This document shows positions 53,053 through 61,116 of a DNA stretch of 64,000 nt, piece after piece. Each line of letters starts with the position of its first letter. Within the stretch, counting starts at the first letter, position 1. Made by a program: the position numbers and the translations under genes. This DNA is from Sporolactobacillus inulinus. Lineage in GTDB: Bacteria > Bacillota > Bacilli > Bacillales > Sporolactobacillaceae. The stretch spans positions 1-64,000 of the forward strand of contig NZ_BJMS01000006.1 in the NCBI RefSeq assembly GCF_006539285.1. The letters are read 5' to 3'. The notes under the pieces are model-generated. The model saw only the letters and a list, made by a program, of their open reading frames with translations. It did not search any database and was not told the DNA's origin.

Positions 53053-53806
53053 CCTGCTCAAGAATATTCGCCTTGATGGACAAACAAAATTTGTGCATCG
53101 CATGGCAACAATCGATCCGAAACTTGATTCGTTGAATGAATCCTCGGATGCACAATCCGTTGAAAAAACGTTGCAACAAAAAATTGAGGCGGCAAAACAC
53201 GAGGCAGAACAGATCATTCAAAAAGCGCAAGCAAGAGCAGAAGCAGTTGAACAACAGGCTGTTGTCAAAGAGCAGGAAGCAGAACATCGGCGTGCTGACG
53301 CTTTCCAGCAGAAGGTTCAGGAAGGTTATGAAACAGGATTCAACAAGGGCACCAATGAAGCGGCAGCACACTATGCTGCATTGATTGAACAGGGAAATCA
53401 GTTTATTGATCAGGCGCATACCGTTTATGACGATGCGATTCAAAAGGCAGCGCCGGATATTCTTAGAATGTCGATCGCCATTGCCGAGAAAATTGTTAAT
53501 GTTTCGCTTGCAGAAGATAAAAAGAAGTGGCAGGGACTGGTTGCTAAAGCAATTCAGGAAGTTCGCGATCAGGAAAAAATCAAAATAATCGTTGCTCCGC
53601 TTCATTTTGATTTTCTTAACCAAAGTCGGCAAATTCTTCAACAATATGTTCAGGACGGCAAACTTTATATTTATGCTGATCCTGATTTTGCTGAAAATGA
53701 TTGCATCATTGAAACAGCGTTTGGAAAAATTGATGCCGGAGTGGACAGCCAATTACAGGTCATTAAAAAGAAATTGACGGAACTGATGGAGGAAAAGGAA
53801 CAATGA
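53045..53806 (+). CDS. fliH: Flagellar export ATPase regulator FliH
   Basis: 253 residues. It holds FliI at the export gate and inhibits its ATPase. A long glutamine- and alanine-rich helix occupies residues 30-90 (KIEAAKHEAEQIIQKAQARA), followed by GYETGFNKGTNEAAAHYAAL with GxxxG-like repeats, and a C-terminal domain similar to V-type ATPase subunit E (AIAEKIVNVSLAEDKK, IVAPLHFDFL). TTG start overlapping fliG. Cotranscribed with fliI, whose ATG overlaps its stop. Confidence 0.9.
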   Translation: MSNLLKNIRLDGQTKFVHRMATIDPKLDSLNESSDAQSVEKTLQQKIEAAKHEAEQIIQKAQARAEAVEQQAVVKEQEAEHRRADAFQQKVQEGYETGFNKGTNEAAAHYAALIEQGNQFIDQAHTVYDDAIQKAAPDILRMSIAIAEKIVNVSLAEDKKKWQGLVAKAIQEVRDQEKIKIIVAPLHFDFLNQSRQILQQYVQDGKLYIYADPDFAENDCIIETAFGKIDAGVDSQLQVIKKKLTELMEEKEQ

Positions 53807-55128
53807 ATGCGGACACACTGATTGAACATCTCGCGGATATTGATAGCTATCGCCGTTATGGAAAGATTCATCGTGTTGTTGGGCTGCTCATTGAGTCCAA
53901 AGGACCATCGGCATCCGTAGGTGACGTCTGTCTGATACATATTAAGAGTGGCAAGAAAGTATTGGCGGAAGTGGTGGGGTTTAAAGGAGAGAACATATTA
54001 CTTATGCCTTTTACTTCGGTGGCAACGATTGCGCCGGGGTGCTTGGTAGAAGCGACAGGCAAACCGCTTGAAGTAAAGGTAAACGAGGAATTGATTGGTC
54101 AAGTTTGCGACAGCTTGGGCCGACCGCTGTCTGACATGCACTTTACGAAACCGTTTGATCGCGTAACAACGAATCAGAGTCCGCCCAACCCTATGACACG
54201 GCCGCGAATTTCAGAGCCTATTGAGCTTGGGGTTCGCTCGATCAATGGATTACTGACTGTTGGAAGAGGTCAGCGGATCGGGATTTTTGCCGGAAGCGGT
54301 GTGGGAAAGAGTACGTTAATGGGGATGGTTGCCAGAAATACATCGGCCGACCTCAATGTGATTGCATTGATCGGTGAACGGGGGCGTGAAGTCAGAGAAT
54401 TCTTGGAGAAGGATCTGGGACCTGAAGGAATGAAACGCTCAATTATCATTGTCGCAACCAGTGATCAGCCGGCTTTAATGCGCATAAAAGGTGCCTTTAC
54501 CGCGACATCGATCGCCGAGTATTTTCGATCAAAAGGAAAAGACGTATTGCTGATGATGGATTCATTGACGCGTGTTGCCATGAGTCAGCGTGAACTGGGG
54601 CTAGCAGTTGGCGAGCCCCCAACGACAAAAGGGTATCCGCCCTCGGTTTTTGCCATGCTGCCGGAATTGCTTGAACGAACGGGGACAGATGCCCATGGAA
54701 CAATTACCGCTCTCTATACGGTTCTCGTCGACGGTGATGATCTTGATGAACCGGTATCCGATACAGCACGTGGAATCCTCGACGGACATATTGTTTTGGA
54801 TCGCGCATTAGCGCAGAAAGGGCAGTATCCCGCAATTAACTTGCTGAAGAGTGTCAGTCGAGTGATGAATGAGATTTGTACGCCTGAACATTTGAAAGCG
54901 GCCCAACATTTTCGGGCACTGCTTGCTCAGTATACGGAATCCGAGGATCTGATCGCTATTGGTGCTTACAAGCCGGGAAGTTCTGCGTCAATTGATGAGG
55001 CGATCCATTTCCATCCCAAACTCATCAGTTATTTGCGGCAGTCGGAAAATATTGGCGTGAGCCTTCACGAGTCGATCAAGCAATTAATTGCCGATTTTGG
55101 TCAGGAGGTCGAAGACAATGGAGTCTGA
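53803..55128 (+). CDS. fliI: Flagellar export ATPase FliI
   Basis: 441 residues. It powers docking and unfolding of flagellar export substrates. Walker A is GSGVGKST (164-171); Walker B and nearby motifs are DVLLMMDSLTRVAMSQRELG and GEPPTTKGYPPSVFAMLPELLERTG, strongly conserved. YTVLVDGDDLDEPVSD is another family mark. ATGA overlap with fliH. The next gene, fliJ, starts inside its 3' end, a tight packing usual for the export complex. Confidence 0.97.
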   Translation: MNADTLIEHLADIDSYRRYGKIHRVVGLLIESKGPSASVGDVCLIHIKSGKKVLAEVVGFKGENILLMPFTSVATIAPGCLVEATGKPLEVKVNEELIGQVCDSLGRPLSDMHFTKPFDRVTTNQSPPNPMTRPRISEPIELGVRSINGLLTVGRGQRIGIFAGSGVGKSTLMGMVARNTSADLNVIALIGERGREVREFLEKDLGPEGMKRSIIIVATSDQPALMRIKGAFTATSIAEYFRSKGKDVLLMMDSLTRVAMSQRELGLAVGEPPTTKGYPPSVFAMLPELLERTGTDAHGTITALYTVLVDGDDLDEPVSDTARGILDGHIVLDRALAQKGQYPAINLLKSVSRVMNEICTPEHLKAAQHFRALLAQYTESEDLIAIGAYKPGSSASIDEAIHFHPKLISYLRQSENIGVSLHESIKQLIADFGQEVEDNGV

Positions 55129-55555
55129 TTACCGCTTTGAACGTGTGATGAAACTTGCAGATCACGAAAAACAAAATCTGGAAATTGAATACAAACAGCT
55201 CTATGAGCAGTTTGATCAGATCGCGCATCGCTTAATTGATCTTGTTGATCAAAAGGAGTCCATACAAATGGATATTCAAAAAAAGATGGTGCAAGCGATG
55301 CGCGTTGATCAAATGACACTGAAATTTTCCGATATTAATAAACTGGAACTTCTGATTGAAGAAACGCGCAAATACTTTCTGTCTTTAAAAGAACGGCTTG
55401 AAGCGCTTCAGACTAAACTGCAGGAGAAAACGATTGAGGTCAAAAAGTACAAGAAATTGAAAGAGCGCAGACAAAGCTTTGAACGGAAGCAGAAAATAAG
55501 GGCCGAGATGAAGGAAATGGATGAAATTGCCGGCAGACGTGCTGCCAATCGATGA
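55118..55555 (+). CDS. fliJ: Flagellar export chaperone FliJ
   Basis: 145 residues, almost wholly helical and charged (YRFERVMKLADHEKQNLEIE, RLEALQTKLQEKTIEVKKYK), as expected of the two-helix coiled coil that sits in the FliI ring and escorts chaperones. The ATG at 55118 has GGAGGTC seven bases upstream; an in-frame start at 55088 is not preferred. It overlaps fliI by 11 bp and ends 17 bp before the MotE-like gene. Identity rests on position, length and composition more than on motifs. Confidence 0.87.
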   Translation: MESDYRFERVMKLADHEKQNLEIEYKQLYEQFDQIAHRLIDLVDQKESIQMDIQKKMVQAMRVDQMTLKFSDINKLELLIEETRKYFLSLKERLEALQTKLQEKTIEVKKYKKLKERRQSFERKQKIRAEMKEMDEIAGRRAANR

Positions 55556-55572
55556 AGGGAGGGTGACGCGGC

Positions 55573-56202
55573 ATGGAAGAAACGAAAAAAACGAGCTTTG
55601 GGATGAAGCTTTTTAAGGTACTACTGGCAATTCTAGTTCCCTTGCTTTTTGTCGTGCTGCTTGCTGCATTATTTCTTAAACTCTCTGGTGCGGATCCGAT
55701 CAGCGAAGTAAAGCATCTGATTTTTCCGGAATCGAGAACTTCTCAGCAATCCGATTCGTCTGGAACCGAAGAGACAGCGCAACTAAAGCAGGACTTATCG
55801 AACGCTCAGGCACAGAACAAACAATTGAATCGTGACAATAAAAAATTAACAACTCAAATAAACGATTTGAAAGACCAATTAGAACAACAAAAAAATGATG
55901 CCGATACAAGCAGCAATCAAATGAAAAGTCAGTCGGAAACCGCCACACAGGCGATGTATGCGCAAACCTATCGATCAATGGATCCGGCTAAGGCCGGAGC
56001 AATTCTCAGCAAGCTGTCCGTGAAGCAGGCTGCAAAGTATATCAATTACTTAGATGATAAAACCAAAGCAGCAATTCTCGAAACAATGGATCCGGAGAAG
56101 GCGGCCGAACTGACCAAGTTGCTCGAGGCAAAGCTGCCAAACACAAATACTACTGAAAGTGCCGGCACTTCGGCTTCAACTGCAACGACATCAGCGCCAT
56201 GA
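55573..56202 (+). CDS. ylxF: YlxF/MotE-like flagellar protein with MgtE-N-type domain
   Basis: 209 residues. A membrane segment near residues 16-38 (VLLAILVPLLFVVLLAALF) is followed by a coiled coil (about 60-125) and a C-terminal helical domain resembling the intracellular MgtE-N domain: SMDPAKAGAILSKL, AAKYINYLDDKTKAAILETM and DPEKAAELTKLL. MotE-family proteins act in stator function in other bacteria; B. subtilis YlxF has the same place in the operon. GGAGGGTGA upstream. The Ser/Thr-rich tail is not conserved. Confidence 0.85.
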   Translation: MEETKKTSFGMKLFKVLLAILVPLLFVVLLAALFLKLSGADPISEVKHLIFPESRTSQQSDSSGTEETAQLKQDLSNAQAQNKQLNRDNKKLTTQINDLKDQLEQQKNDADTSSNQMKSQSETATQAMYAQTYRSMDPAKAGAILSKLSVKQAAKYINYLDDKTKAAILETMDPEKAAELTKLLEAKLPNTNTTESAGTSASTATTSAP

Positions 56203-56236
56203 TCCTCGTCTATTCCTTTGAAAGGAGGTGAAAATC

Positions 56237-57649
56237 ATGAACGTAACGGGACTGAAACAGGGAAAAGCGATCGCTGAGTTTGCAGACCAGCCAGCAAAAA
56301 AGAAAAAGAAAGCAGCAGCTGCGGATTCTGTTTTTCTATCATTGATTCAGGTGATGCAAGCAAACGAGAAGCTGAATCGCGGTGCGCATGCGTTTGACTC
56401 TGGACAAAGGTCCGGCTTCAAGAAGCATGTGGCCAAGAGTATGGGTACAGCTAAAGCGAACGAACATGGCATCGGTCTAAACAACAGATCACAAGTTTCT
56501 GATGGGGCAAAGAAACTTGATTTGAGGAGCACGATACCGGTGGCCGACCCATTATCCGATCAATCACGAACAGATTCAATGAAACGCAGGAACAAATTTA
56601 AGAAATCAGCACCCGAAAATAAAGCGGTTGATCAGGCACCGGCACAGAGGAAACATCAATCTGCGGCTACGCTGGATCAAACGAACAGAATGGCGAAGCG
56701 AATTTTTTCTGTCAATCAGAAATTGAACGAAGATTATTCACCCGAGCAGTCAAAATCTTCTACTTCTGCTCATGAGACGAACCGATTACCGGCGGATCTA
56801 CTGCAGATTTCCGAAAGGCAGCCGAGACAAGTAAAAGAAAGCGATGAAAGCCCAGTGATCAATCGTTTTAAGCGCAAACAAATAGCGGCTCACGCTGAAT
56901 TGGCTAAAGCCAGACCTAATACGGACGAAATGGATCTGTTTCAGCGCGTAAATAGAGGTCACTCTGCAGGGGAAACGTTACGAAGCGCGAAAACAGCGAT
57001 GGCTGCAGCGGATCGATTGCAGGATAAGGATCACTTAAACTCAGAAACCGGAAAGCAGAAGAAAAACGTACAGGACACACATTCCCCACTGTCTGTGGAT
57101 CAAACGTGGATCGGGTCAAGAAAAATGAACAAGCTCGAGATGCTGCATCTTTTTCGAAGCCATCCTCAGCAATCAATAGAAAAGCCAGTGCATGAACAAG
57201 TTGCCGATCATTTGAACGAGTGGCTGGGAAAAGCTTCGTTCAAAATTGATGAAAGTGGAATGAAGTCCTATACGATGACTCTTTATCCACAGCATCTCGG
57301 AAAACTGACGGTTTCAATTCGACAAGAGAAACAAATGGGGCTAACTGCCGAGTTTACCGCGGAAACACAACAGGCAAAAGCGCTGTTGGAAGGCGATTTG
57401 GGAAAGCTGAAACATCAATGTATGGCACACGGCATTTCATTAACGCGTGTAGACATTCATCGGTTGGATCAGCAAGTCGTCGATCAACCCTATAACCAAG
57501 ATCAGTCGAATCATGAATCGGGCCAACAGGATGACCATCATCAGAATCATTCCGAGGACGAGCAACAGCAGAATCTGCAATCAATAAATCGTAATAGTGA
57601 AAATAACGAACATTCTTTTAATGAATGGATGACGGGAGAGATGATATGA
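56237..57649 (+). CDS. fliK: Flagellar hook-length control protein FliK
   Basis: 470 residues. Exported ruler that switches export from hook to filament. The N-terminal 310 residues are low-complexity and charged, without clear domains, as usual. The C-terminal switch domain lies at about 340-410: MKSYTMTLYPQHLGKLTVSI, then GLTAEFTAETQQAKALLEGDLGKLKHQ (seen here as AKALLEGDLGKLKHQ). A Gln/His/Asn-rich tail follows. AAGGAGG precedes the ATG at 56237; the GTG at 56228 falls inside that site. The window also has a second FliK-like gene, ylqG. Confidence 0.9.
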   Translation: MNVTGLKQGKAIAEFADQPAKKKKKAAAADSVFLSLIQVMQANEKLNRGAHAFDSGQRSGFKKHVAKSMGTAKANEHGIGLNNRSQVSDGAKKLDLRSTIPVADPLSDQSRTDSMKRRNKFKKSAPENKAVDQAPAQRKHQSAATLDQTNRMAKRIFSVNQKLNEDYSPEQSKSSTSAHETNRLPADLLQISERQPRQVKESDESPVINRFKRKQIAAHAELAKARPNTDEMDLFQRVNRGHSAGETLRSAKTAMAAADRLQDKDHLNSETGKQKKNVQDTHSPLSVDQTWIGSRKMNKLEMLHLFRSHPQQSIEKPVHEQVADHLNEWLGKASFKIDESGMKSYTMTLYPQHLGKLTVSIRQEKQMGLTAEFTAETQQAKALLEGDLGKLKHQCMAHGISLTRVDIHRLDQQVVDQPYNQDQSNHESGQQDDHHQNHSEDEQQQNLQSINRNSENNEHSFNEWMTGEMI

Positions 57650-57650
57650 G

Positions 57651-58121
57651 ATGAGCGGTCTTTCGGTTCAAACAAAAGCGAATACGAACACTTCGTCTTC
57701 CACATCTTCGAATGTCAATCAGCCACTGGATAAAAACTCTTTTTTAAAACTGCTGATTGCACAGCTAACGAATCAAGATCCAACTTCACCAATGGATAGT
57801 GCGCAGTTTGTATCGCAAATGGCAACATTTACGACACTCGAGCAGACGCAGAATATGAGCAGTGCGATTGATAAACTGGTTGCTTCGCAATCGAATCAGT
57901 CCTTGTCGGAACAAGCAGCAATGATTGGTAAGAAGATTAATTGGGATGAAACGGTCACCGGCAGCGATGGAAATACGGGAACAAAGTCATACTCTGGCGT
58001 GATCCAAGCCGTCAGTCTAAAGGATGGTTCGCTTAGCTTTCAAACCGATGATGGTTCACAAGTTGATCCCTCATCGGTTACGGGAATCAGTCAAGGTGGA
58101 GAGGCGGAGCAGAGTGTCTGA
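57651..58121 (+). CDS. flgD: Flagellar hook-capping protein FlgD
   Basis: 156 residues. Scaffold on which the hook is built. The N-terminus is Ser/Thr-rich, then LDKNSFLKLLIAQLTNQDPT and PMDSAQFVSQMATFTTLEQTQ, the diagnostic FlgD segment. A short C-terminal beta domain ends SVTGISQGG. It begins right after the fliK stop; GGGAGAG lies upstream. Compared with Gram-negative FlgD (about 230 residues) it is short, as in Bacillus. Confidence 0.94.
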   Translation: MSGLSVQTKANTNTSSSTSSNVNQPLDKNSFLKLLIAQLTNQDPTSPMDSAQFVSQMATFTTLEQTQNMSSAIDKLVASQSNQSLSEQAAMIGKKINWDETVTGSDGNTGTKSYSGVIQAVSLKDGSLSFQTDDGSQVDPSSVTGISQGGEAEQSV

Positions 58122-58506
58122 TTTTCAGCCGATCACTTATTCGCCACTCATTCCGGTAACAGAATACGGCAACCACAATGCTGCATTGAAAAAGAAAGCG
58201 AATCATTCGTCTTTTGCAAATGCACTTGAGCGTGAGTATGCCGCGACGCAAATCACTCTTTCAAAGCACGCACGTGATCGAATCAATCAGCGTCACATTA
58301 ATATTAGCGACCAAGAATGGCATCTAATCGATGCAAAGGTGCAGGAAGCAAAAAAGATGGGGATTGACGATTCATTGGTTTTAACCAAAAAGGCTGCCTT
58401 ATTGGTCAGTGCGAAGAACAACACAGTGATTACGGCAGTGGGACTAGATGAAGCAAAGTCGCGGATTTTCTCAAACATTGACGGTACGATTATAATCAAT
58501 CAATGA
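58114..58506 (+). CDS. Flagellar operon protein, TIGR02530-type
   Basis: 130 residues from a GTG overlapping the flgD stop, with GGAGAGGCGGAG upstream. The core shows SFANALEREYAATQITLSKH, ARDRINQRHINISDQEW and VSAKNNTVITAVGLDEAKSRIFSNIDGTIII. Such proteins are encoded between flgD and flgE in many Firmicutes; B. subtilis lacks this gene. The role is not known to me, but the position suggests hook assembly. A longer frame from 58024 runs antagonistically through flgD and is not used. Confidence 0.8.
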   Translation: MSDFQPITYSPLIPVTEYGNHNAALKKKANHSSFANALEREYAATQITLSKHARDRINQRHINISDQEWHLIDAKVQEAKKMGIDDSLVLTKKAALLVSAKNNTVITAVGLDEAKSRIFSNIDGTIIINQ

Positions 58507-58578
58507 TAAGGCTGGACCCTTAAAGGGAAGCCGGACTGTGGATGGACAGAAGCAGTCAGATCAAAGGGAGGATTTATT

Positions 58579-59379
58579 ATGTTATTACGTTCATTAGGGT
58601 CAGGCGTTTCCGGTTTGAAAAACTTTCAGACAAGCTTAGACGTGATTGGCAACAACATCTCGAATGTCAGCACGACAGGGTATAAGAAAGCAAGAGTCAA
58701 TTTTGAAGACTTGTTTTCCAACAATGTCCAATCAGCAAAAACCGATCAGAATGCGATCCAGGTCGGCCTTGGCGCACAGGCGGGTTCGATTGACAATATC
58801 ATCACAAACGGAGTTGCCAATCCAACCGGTAATCCTTATGATGTTGCCATTAATGGTGAAGGATATTTTCAAGTGACAAATGGTGGAAATACTTATTATA
58901 CCAGAGCAGGAGATTTTAAATTAAGTTCAGACGGAGAAAGTCTTGTCAATGCACAAGGTTATACGCTCTCTCTAGATTTCACTGCTCGTGGCACGGTTGA
59001 TGGTCATCCTGCAACGTTCAATGACGTCAGTGCCTTTACGATTAATAATCAAGGCGTCATTTTAGGGACGCCTAAATCTAATTCAGAGACTAGTGTTAAT
59101 TTAGGAAGAATTCAAGCTTATACGTTTAATAATCCTGCGGGACTTGAAAAAGTAGGGAATTCACTTTATCAGACAAGTCAAGCATCTGGAGCTGCAAACG
59201 GCAATCGAGACACAAATGGTCAAGGCGACTTCGTTCAGAACGCGCTTGAAGGTTCCAATGTTGATCTGACCGATGAAATGACGGCATTGATTGAAGCGCA
59301 GCGTGCCTACCAGGCGAATGCGCGTACGATCACGACAGCCGATCAGATCTTGCAGGAACTCGTGCAATTGAAGCGATAA
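58579..59379 (+). CDS. flgE: Flagellar hook protein FlgE (FlgG-type in older Bacillus naming)
   Basis: 266 residues, the short hook protein of Bacillus. The N-terminus has GVSGLKNFQTSLDVIGNNIS and NVSTTGYKKARVNFEDL; the C-terminus has ALEGSNVDLTDEMTALIEAQ, RAYQANARTITTADQILQEL, both marks of the hook/rod family. GGGAGG lies upstream. The middle domain (about 90-190) contains YFQVTNGGNTYYTRAGDF. A candidate leader peptide and hairpin follow before swrD. Confidence 0.94.
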   Translation: MLLRSLGSGVSGLKNFQTSLDVIGNNISNVSTTGYKKARVNFEDLFSNNVQSAKTDQNAIQVGLGAQAGSIDNIITNGVANPTGNPYDVAINGEGYFQVTNGGNTYYTRAGDFKLSSDGESLVNAQGYTLSLDFTARGTVDGHPATFNDVSAFTINNQGVILGTPKSNSETSVNLGRIQAYTFNNPAGLEKVGNSLYQTSQASGAANGNRDTNGQGDFVQNALEGSNVDLTDEMTALIEAQRAYQANARTITTADQILQELVQLKR

Positions 59380-59396
59380 TTAAGTAAAGGAGTTAA

Positions 59397-59462
59397 ATGA
59401 GCTGGGGCAGCATTGCTCCCAGCCCATTTTATTGCACTTATGATTACATTAACTCATTTTAA
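59397..59462 (+). CDS. Possible leader peptide overlapping the swrD start
   Basis: 21 codons, starting MSWGSIAPSPFYCTYDY, with a perfect AAAGGAG six bases upstream of its ATG. It lies across a hairpin (GCTGGGGCAGC near 59401-59411 with GCTCCCAGC near 59415-59423) and ends at 59462, 20 bases into swrD. The real swrD start (59440) has no ribosome binding site of its own. Translation of this ORF could open the hairpin and pass ribosomes to swrD. No homologue is known to me; it may be a chance frame. Confidence 0.35.
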   Translation: MSWGSIAPSPFYCTYDYINSF

Positions 59463-59676
59463 TAACCGGTCCTTTTTGCTTAATCCATTTCTTATCGAAC
59501 AGGTCGAATCGCTTCCCGATACGACAATTACACTAACGAATGGGAAAAAGCTGATCGTTAAAGAATCTCCAGAAGAAGTTGGCCGGATCATGGCCGCATT
59601 TCTTAAGAAAATTTCTTTGATCTCAGGATTGGCTGCGGAAGAAGGTGTGCACCGATGTTCAAAAGCAGAGCAATGA
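59440..59676 (+). CDS. swrD: Flagellar power protein SwrD (FlbD family)
   Basis: 78 residues. In B. subtilis SwrD raises flagellar torque and is needed for swarming. The N-terminus MITLTHFNNRSFLLNPFLIE and the core TTITLTNGKKLIVKESPEEV match FlbD/SwrD proteins. The ATG at 59440 fits homologues; an in-frame start at 59413 has no site either. Its only plausible ribosome loading comes from the leader ORF that begins at 59397. It overlaps fliL by 22 bp. Confidence 0.9.
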   Translation: MITLTHFNNRSFLLNPFLIEQVESLPDTTITLTNGKKLIVKESPEEVGRIMAAFLKKISLISGLAAEEGVHRCSKAEQ

Positions 59677-60086
59677 ATTTGCTTTTTACACTCATGGTGC
59701 TAGTCATCATCGGAACGATCATTGTTTTCTTTTTTATTTTTCGTCAGCAAAGTGATGGGAAAAACAAAGGAACGGATATCGATGAAATTGTGAATCATTT
59801 GACGGTTGATACCGGTGAAATCACAACCAACATCAAAGGTGATCATTTCATTAAATTGGACTTTAATATTCAGGTCTCAAGCAAGGAAGCGAAAGAGGAA
59901 CTTGAGAAACGTAGCTTCCAAGTGAAGAACGCGGTGATCTATACAGTGTCCGGCATGACGCCGGAAGATCTTCAAGATCAGCAAGGCATTGCACAACTGG
60001 AAAGCTTAATTAAAAAGAGAGTTGATGGATTTCTTCAGAGCGGAACGGTGACGCATGTCTATACGACCGAGAAGATTGTGCAATAG
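59655..60086 (+). CDS. fliL: Flagellar basal body-associated protein FliL
   Basis: 143 residues. A membrane segment near residues 8-28 (NLLFTLMVLVIIGTIIVFFF) is followed by a SPFH-like outer domain: ITTNIKGDHFIKLDFNIQV and LEKRSFQVKNAVIYTVSG. FliL surrounds the stators and strengthens them. ATG with GAAGGTG upstream, overlapping the swrD end. Normal length for the family. Confidence 0.93.
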   Translation: MFKSRAMNLLFTLMVLVIIGTIIVFFFIFRQQSDGKNKGTDIDEIVNHLTVDTGEITTNIKGDHFIKLDFNIQVSSKEAKEELEKRSFQVKNAVIYTVSGMTPEDLQDQQGIAQLESLIKKRVDGFLQSGTVTHVYTTEKIVQ

Positions 60087-60117
60087 CTCTAGTAGAAGGC
60101 AAAGGTGGTGAGAAAAA

Positions 60118-61116
60118 GTGGCCGAAGTTCTTTCACAATCTGAAATTGACGCACTGCTTTCCGCACTTTCAACCGGTGAGATGAATGCGGATGAGCTGAA
60201 AAGCGAGGAAAAGAAGTCAAAGGTGCGAGTCTATGATTTTAAACGTGCCCTGCGCTTTTCAAAGGACCAGATTCGCAGTCTCACAAGGATTCATGAAAAC
60301 TATGCGCGACTGCTTACGTCTTACTTTTCAGCACAGCTCAGAACGTATGTGCAAATATCCGTTGCTTCTGTCGATCAGCTTCCTTATGAAGAATTCATTC
60401 GCTCAATTCCGTCGGCAACGGTGCTCAATGTTATCGAAGCCCCTCCGCTTGAGGGTCATTTGATTGTTGAAGTGAACCCGAATATTGCGTACGCGATGCT
60501 GGATCGATTGCTTGGCGGCGCAGGAGAGAGTATGAATAAAATCGAGCACTTGACAGAAATCGAGACGGACTTAATGAAGGGCCTGTTTGAAGGAGGATTG
60601 CCGCCATTAAAAGAAGCATGGTCGTCAGTCGATCAAGCGATTGATCCCCATTTAATGGAACTGGAGACCAATCCGCAATTTCTTCAACTGGTCTCGCCGA
60701 ATGAAACGGTTATTGTGATTTCATTGTCGGCAGTGATTGGAAAATCGAGCGGGATGATCAATCTTTGTTTGCCGCATGTTGTCCTTGAACCAATCATTCC
60801 AAAGCTGTCCATGCATTATTGGATGAATGAGAAGAAAAGCGAGACAACCGCTGAGGAATTTCATGCATTGAAAAAGAATGTAGCGCATTCAGCGGTTCCT
60901 TTAACGGCGGTCTTAGGTCATTCAAAGATCACGGTTAGAGAATTAATGAATTTGAGTGTTGGCGATGTGATTAAGCTGGACGAGCACTTAGATGAGCCGA
61001 TGATCATTCAAGTCAGTGGGTTTCCTAAATTTATCGGGCAGCCGGGGAAACGTAAGCATCAGCTTGCAGTACAGATCATTAAAAAGATAACAGAGGAGGT
61101 TGAAACCGATGAGTGA
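60118..61116 (+). CDS. fliM: Flagellar motor switch protein FliM
   Basis: 332 residues. C-ring part that binds CheY-P. The N-terminal CheY-binding peptide is LSQSEIDALLSAL; the CheC-like middle domain contains RIHENYARLLTSYFSAQL and YEEFIRSIPSATVLNVIE, and the C-terminal SpoA domain contains SVGDVIKLDEHLDEPMIIQV. GTG start with GGTGGTGAG upstream. It overlaps fliY by 8 bp. Complete and ordinary. Confidence 0.96.
   Translation: MAEVLSQSEIDALLSALSTGEMNADELKSEEKKSKVRVYDFKRALRFSKDQIRSLTRIHENYARLLTSYFSAQLRTYVQISVASVDQLPYEEFIRSIPSATVLNVIEAPPLEGHLIVEVNPNIAYAMLDRLLGGAGESMNKIEHLTEIETDLMKGLFEGGLPPLKEAWSSVDQAIDPHLMELETNPQFLQLVSPNETVIVISLSAVIGKSSGMINLCLPHVVLEPIIPKLSMHYWMNEKKSETTAEEFHALKKNVAHSAVPLTAVLGHSKITVRELMNLSVGDVIKLDEHLDEPMIIQVSGFPKFIGQPGKRKHQLAVQIIKKITEEVETDE

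Noticed and set aside
52907-53752. 281-codon open frame on the minus strand across fliG/fliH
   Set aside because: Antisense to two certain flagellar genes; Phe/Leu/Cys-rich shadow with no ribosome binding site.
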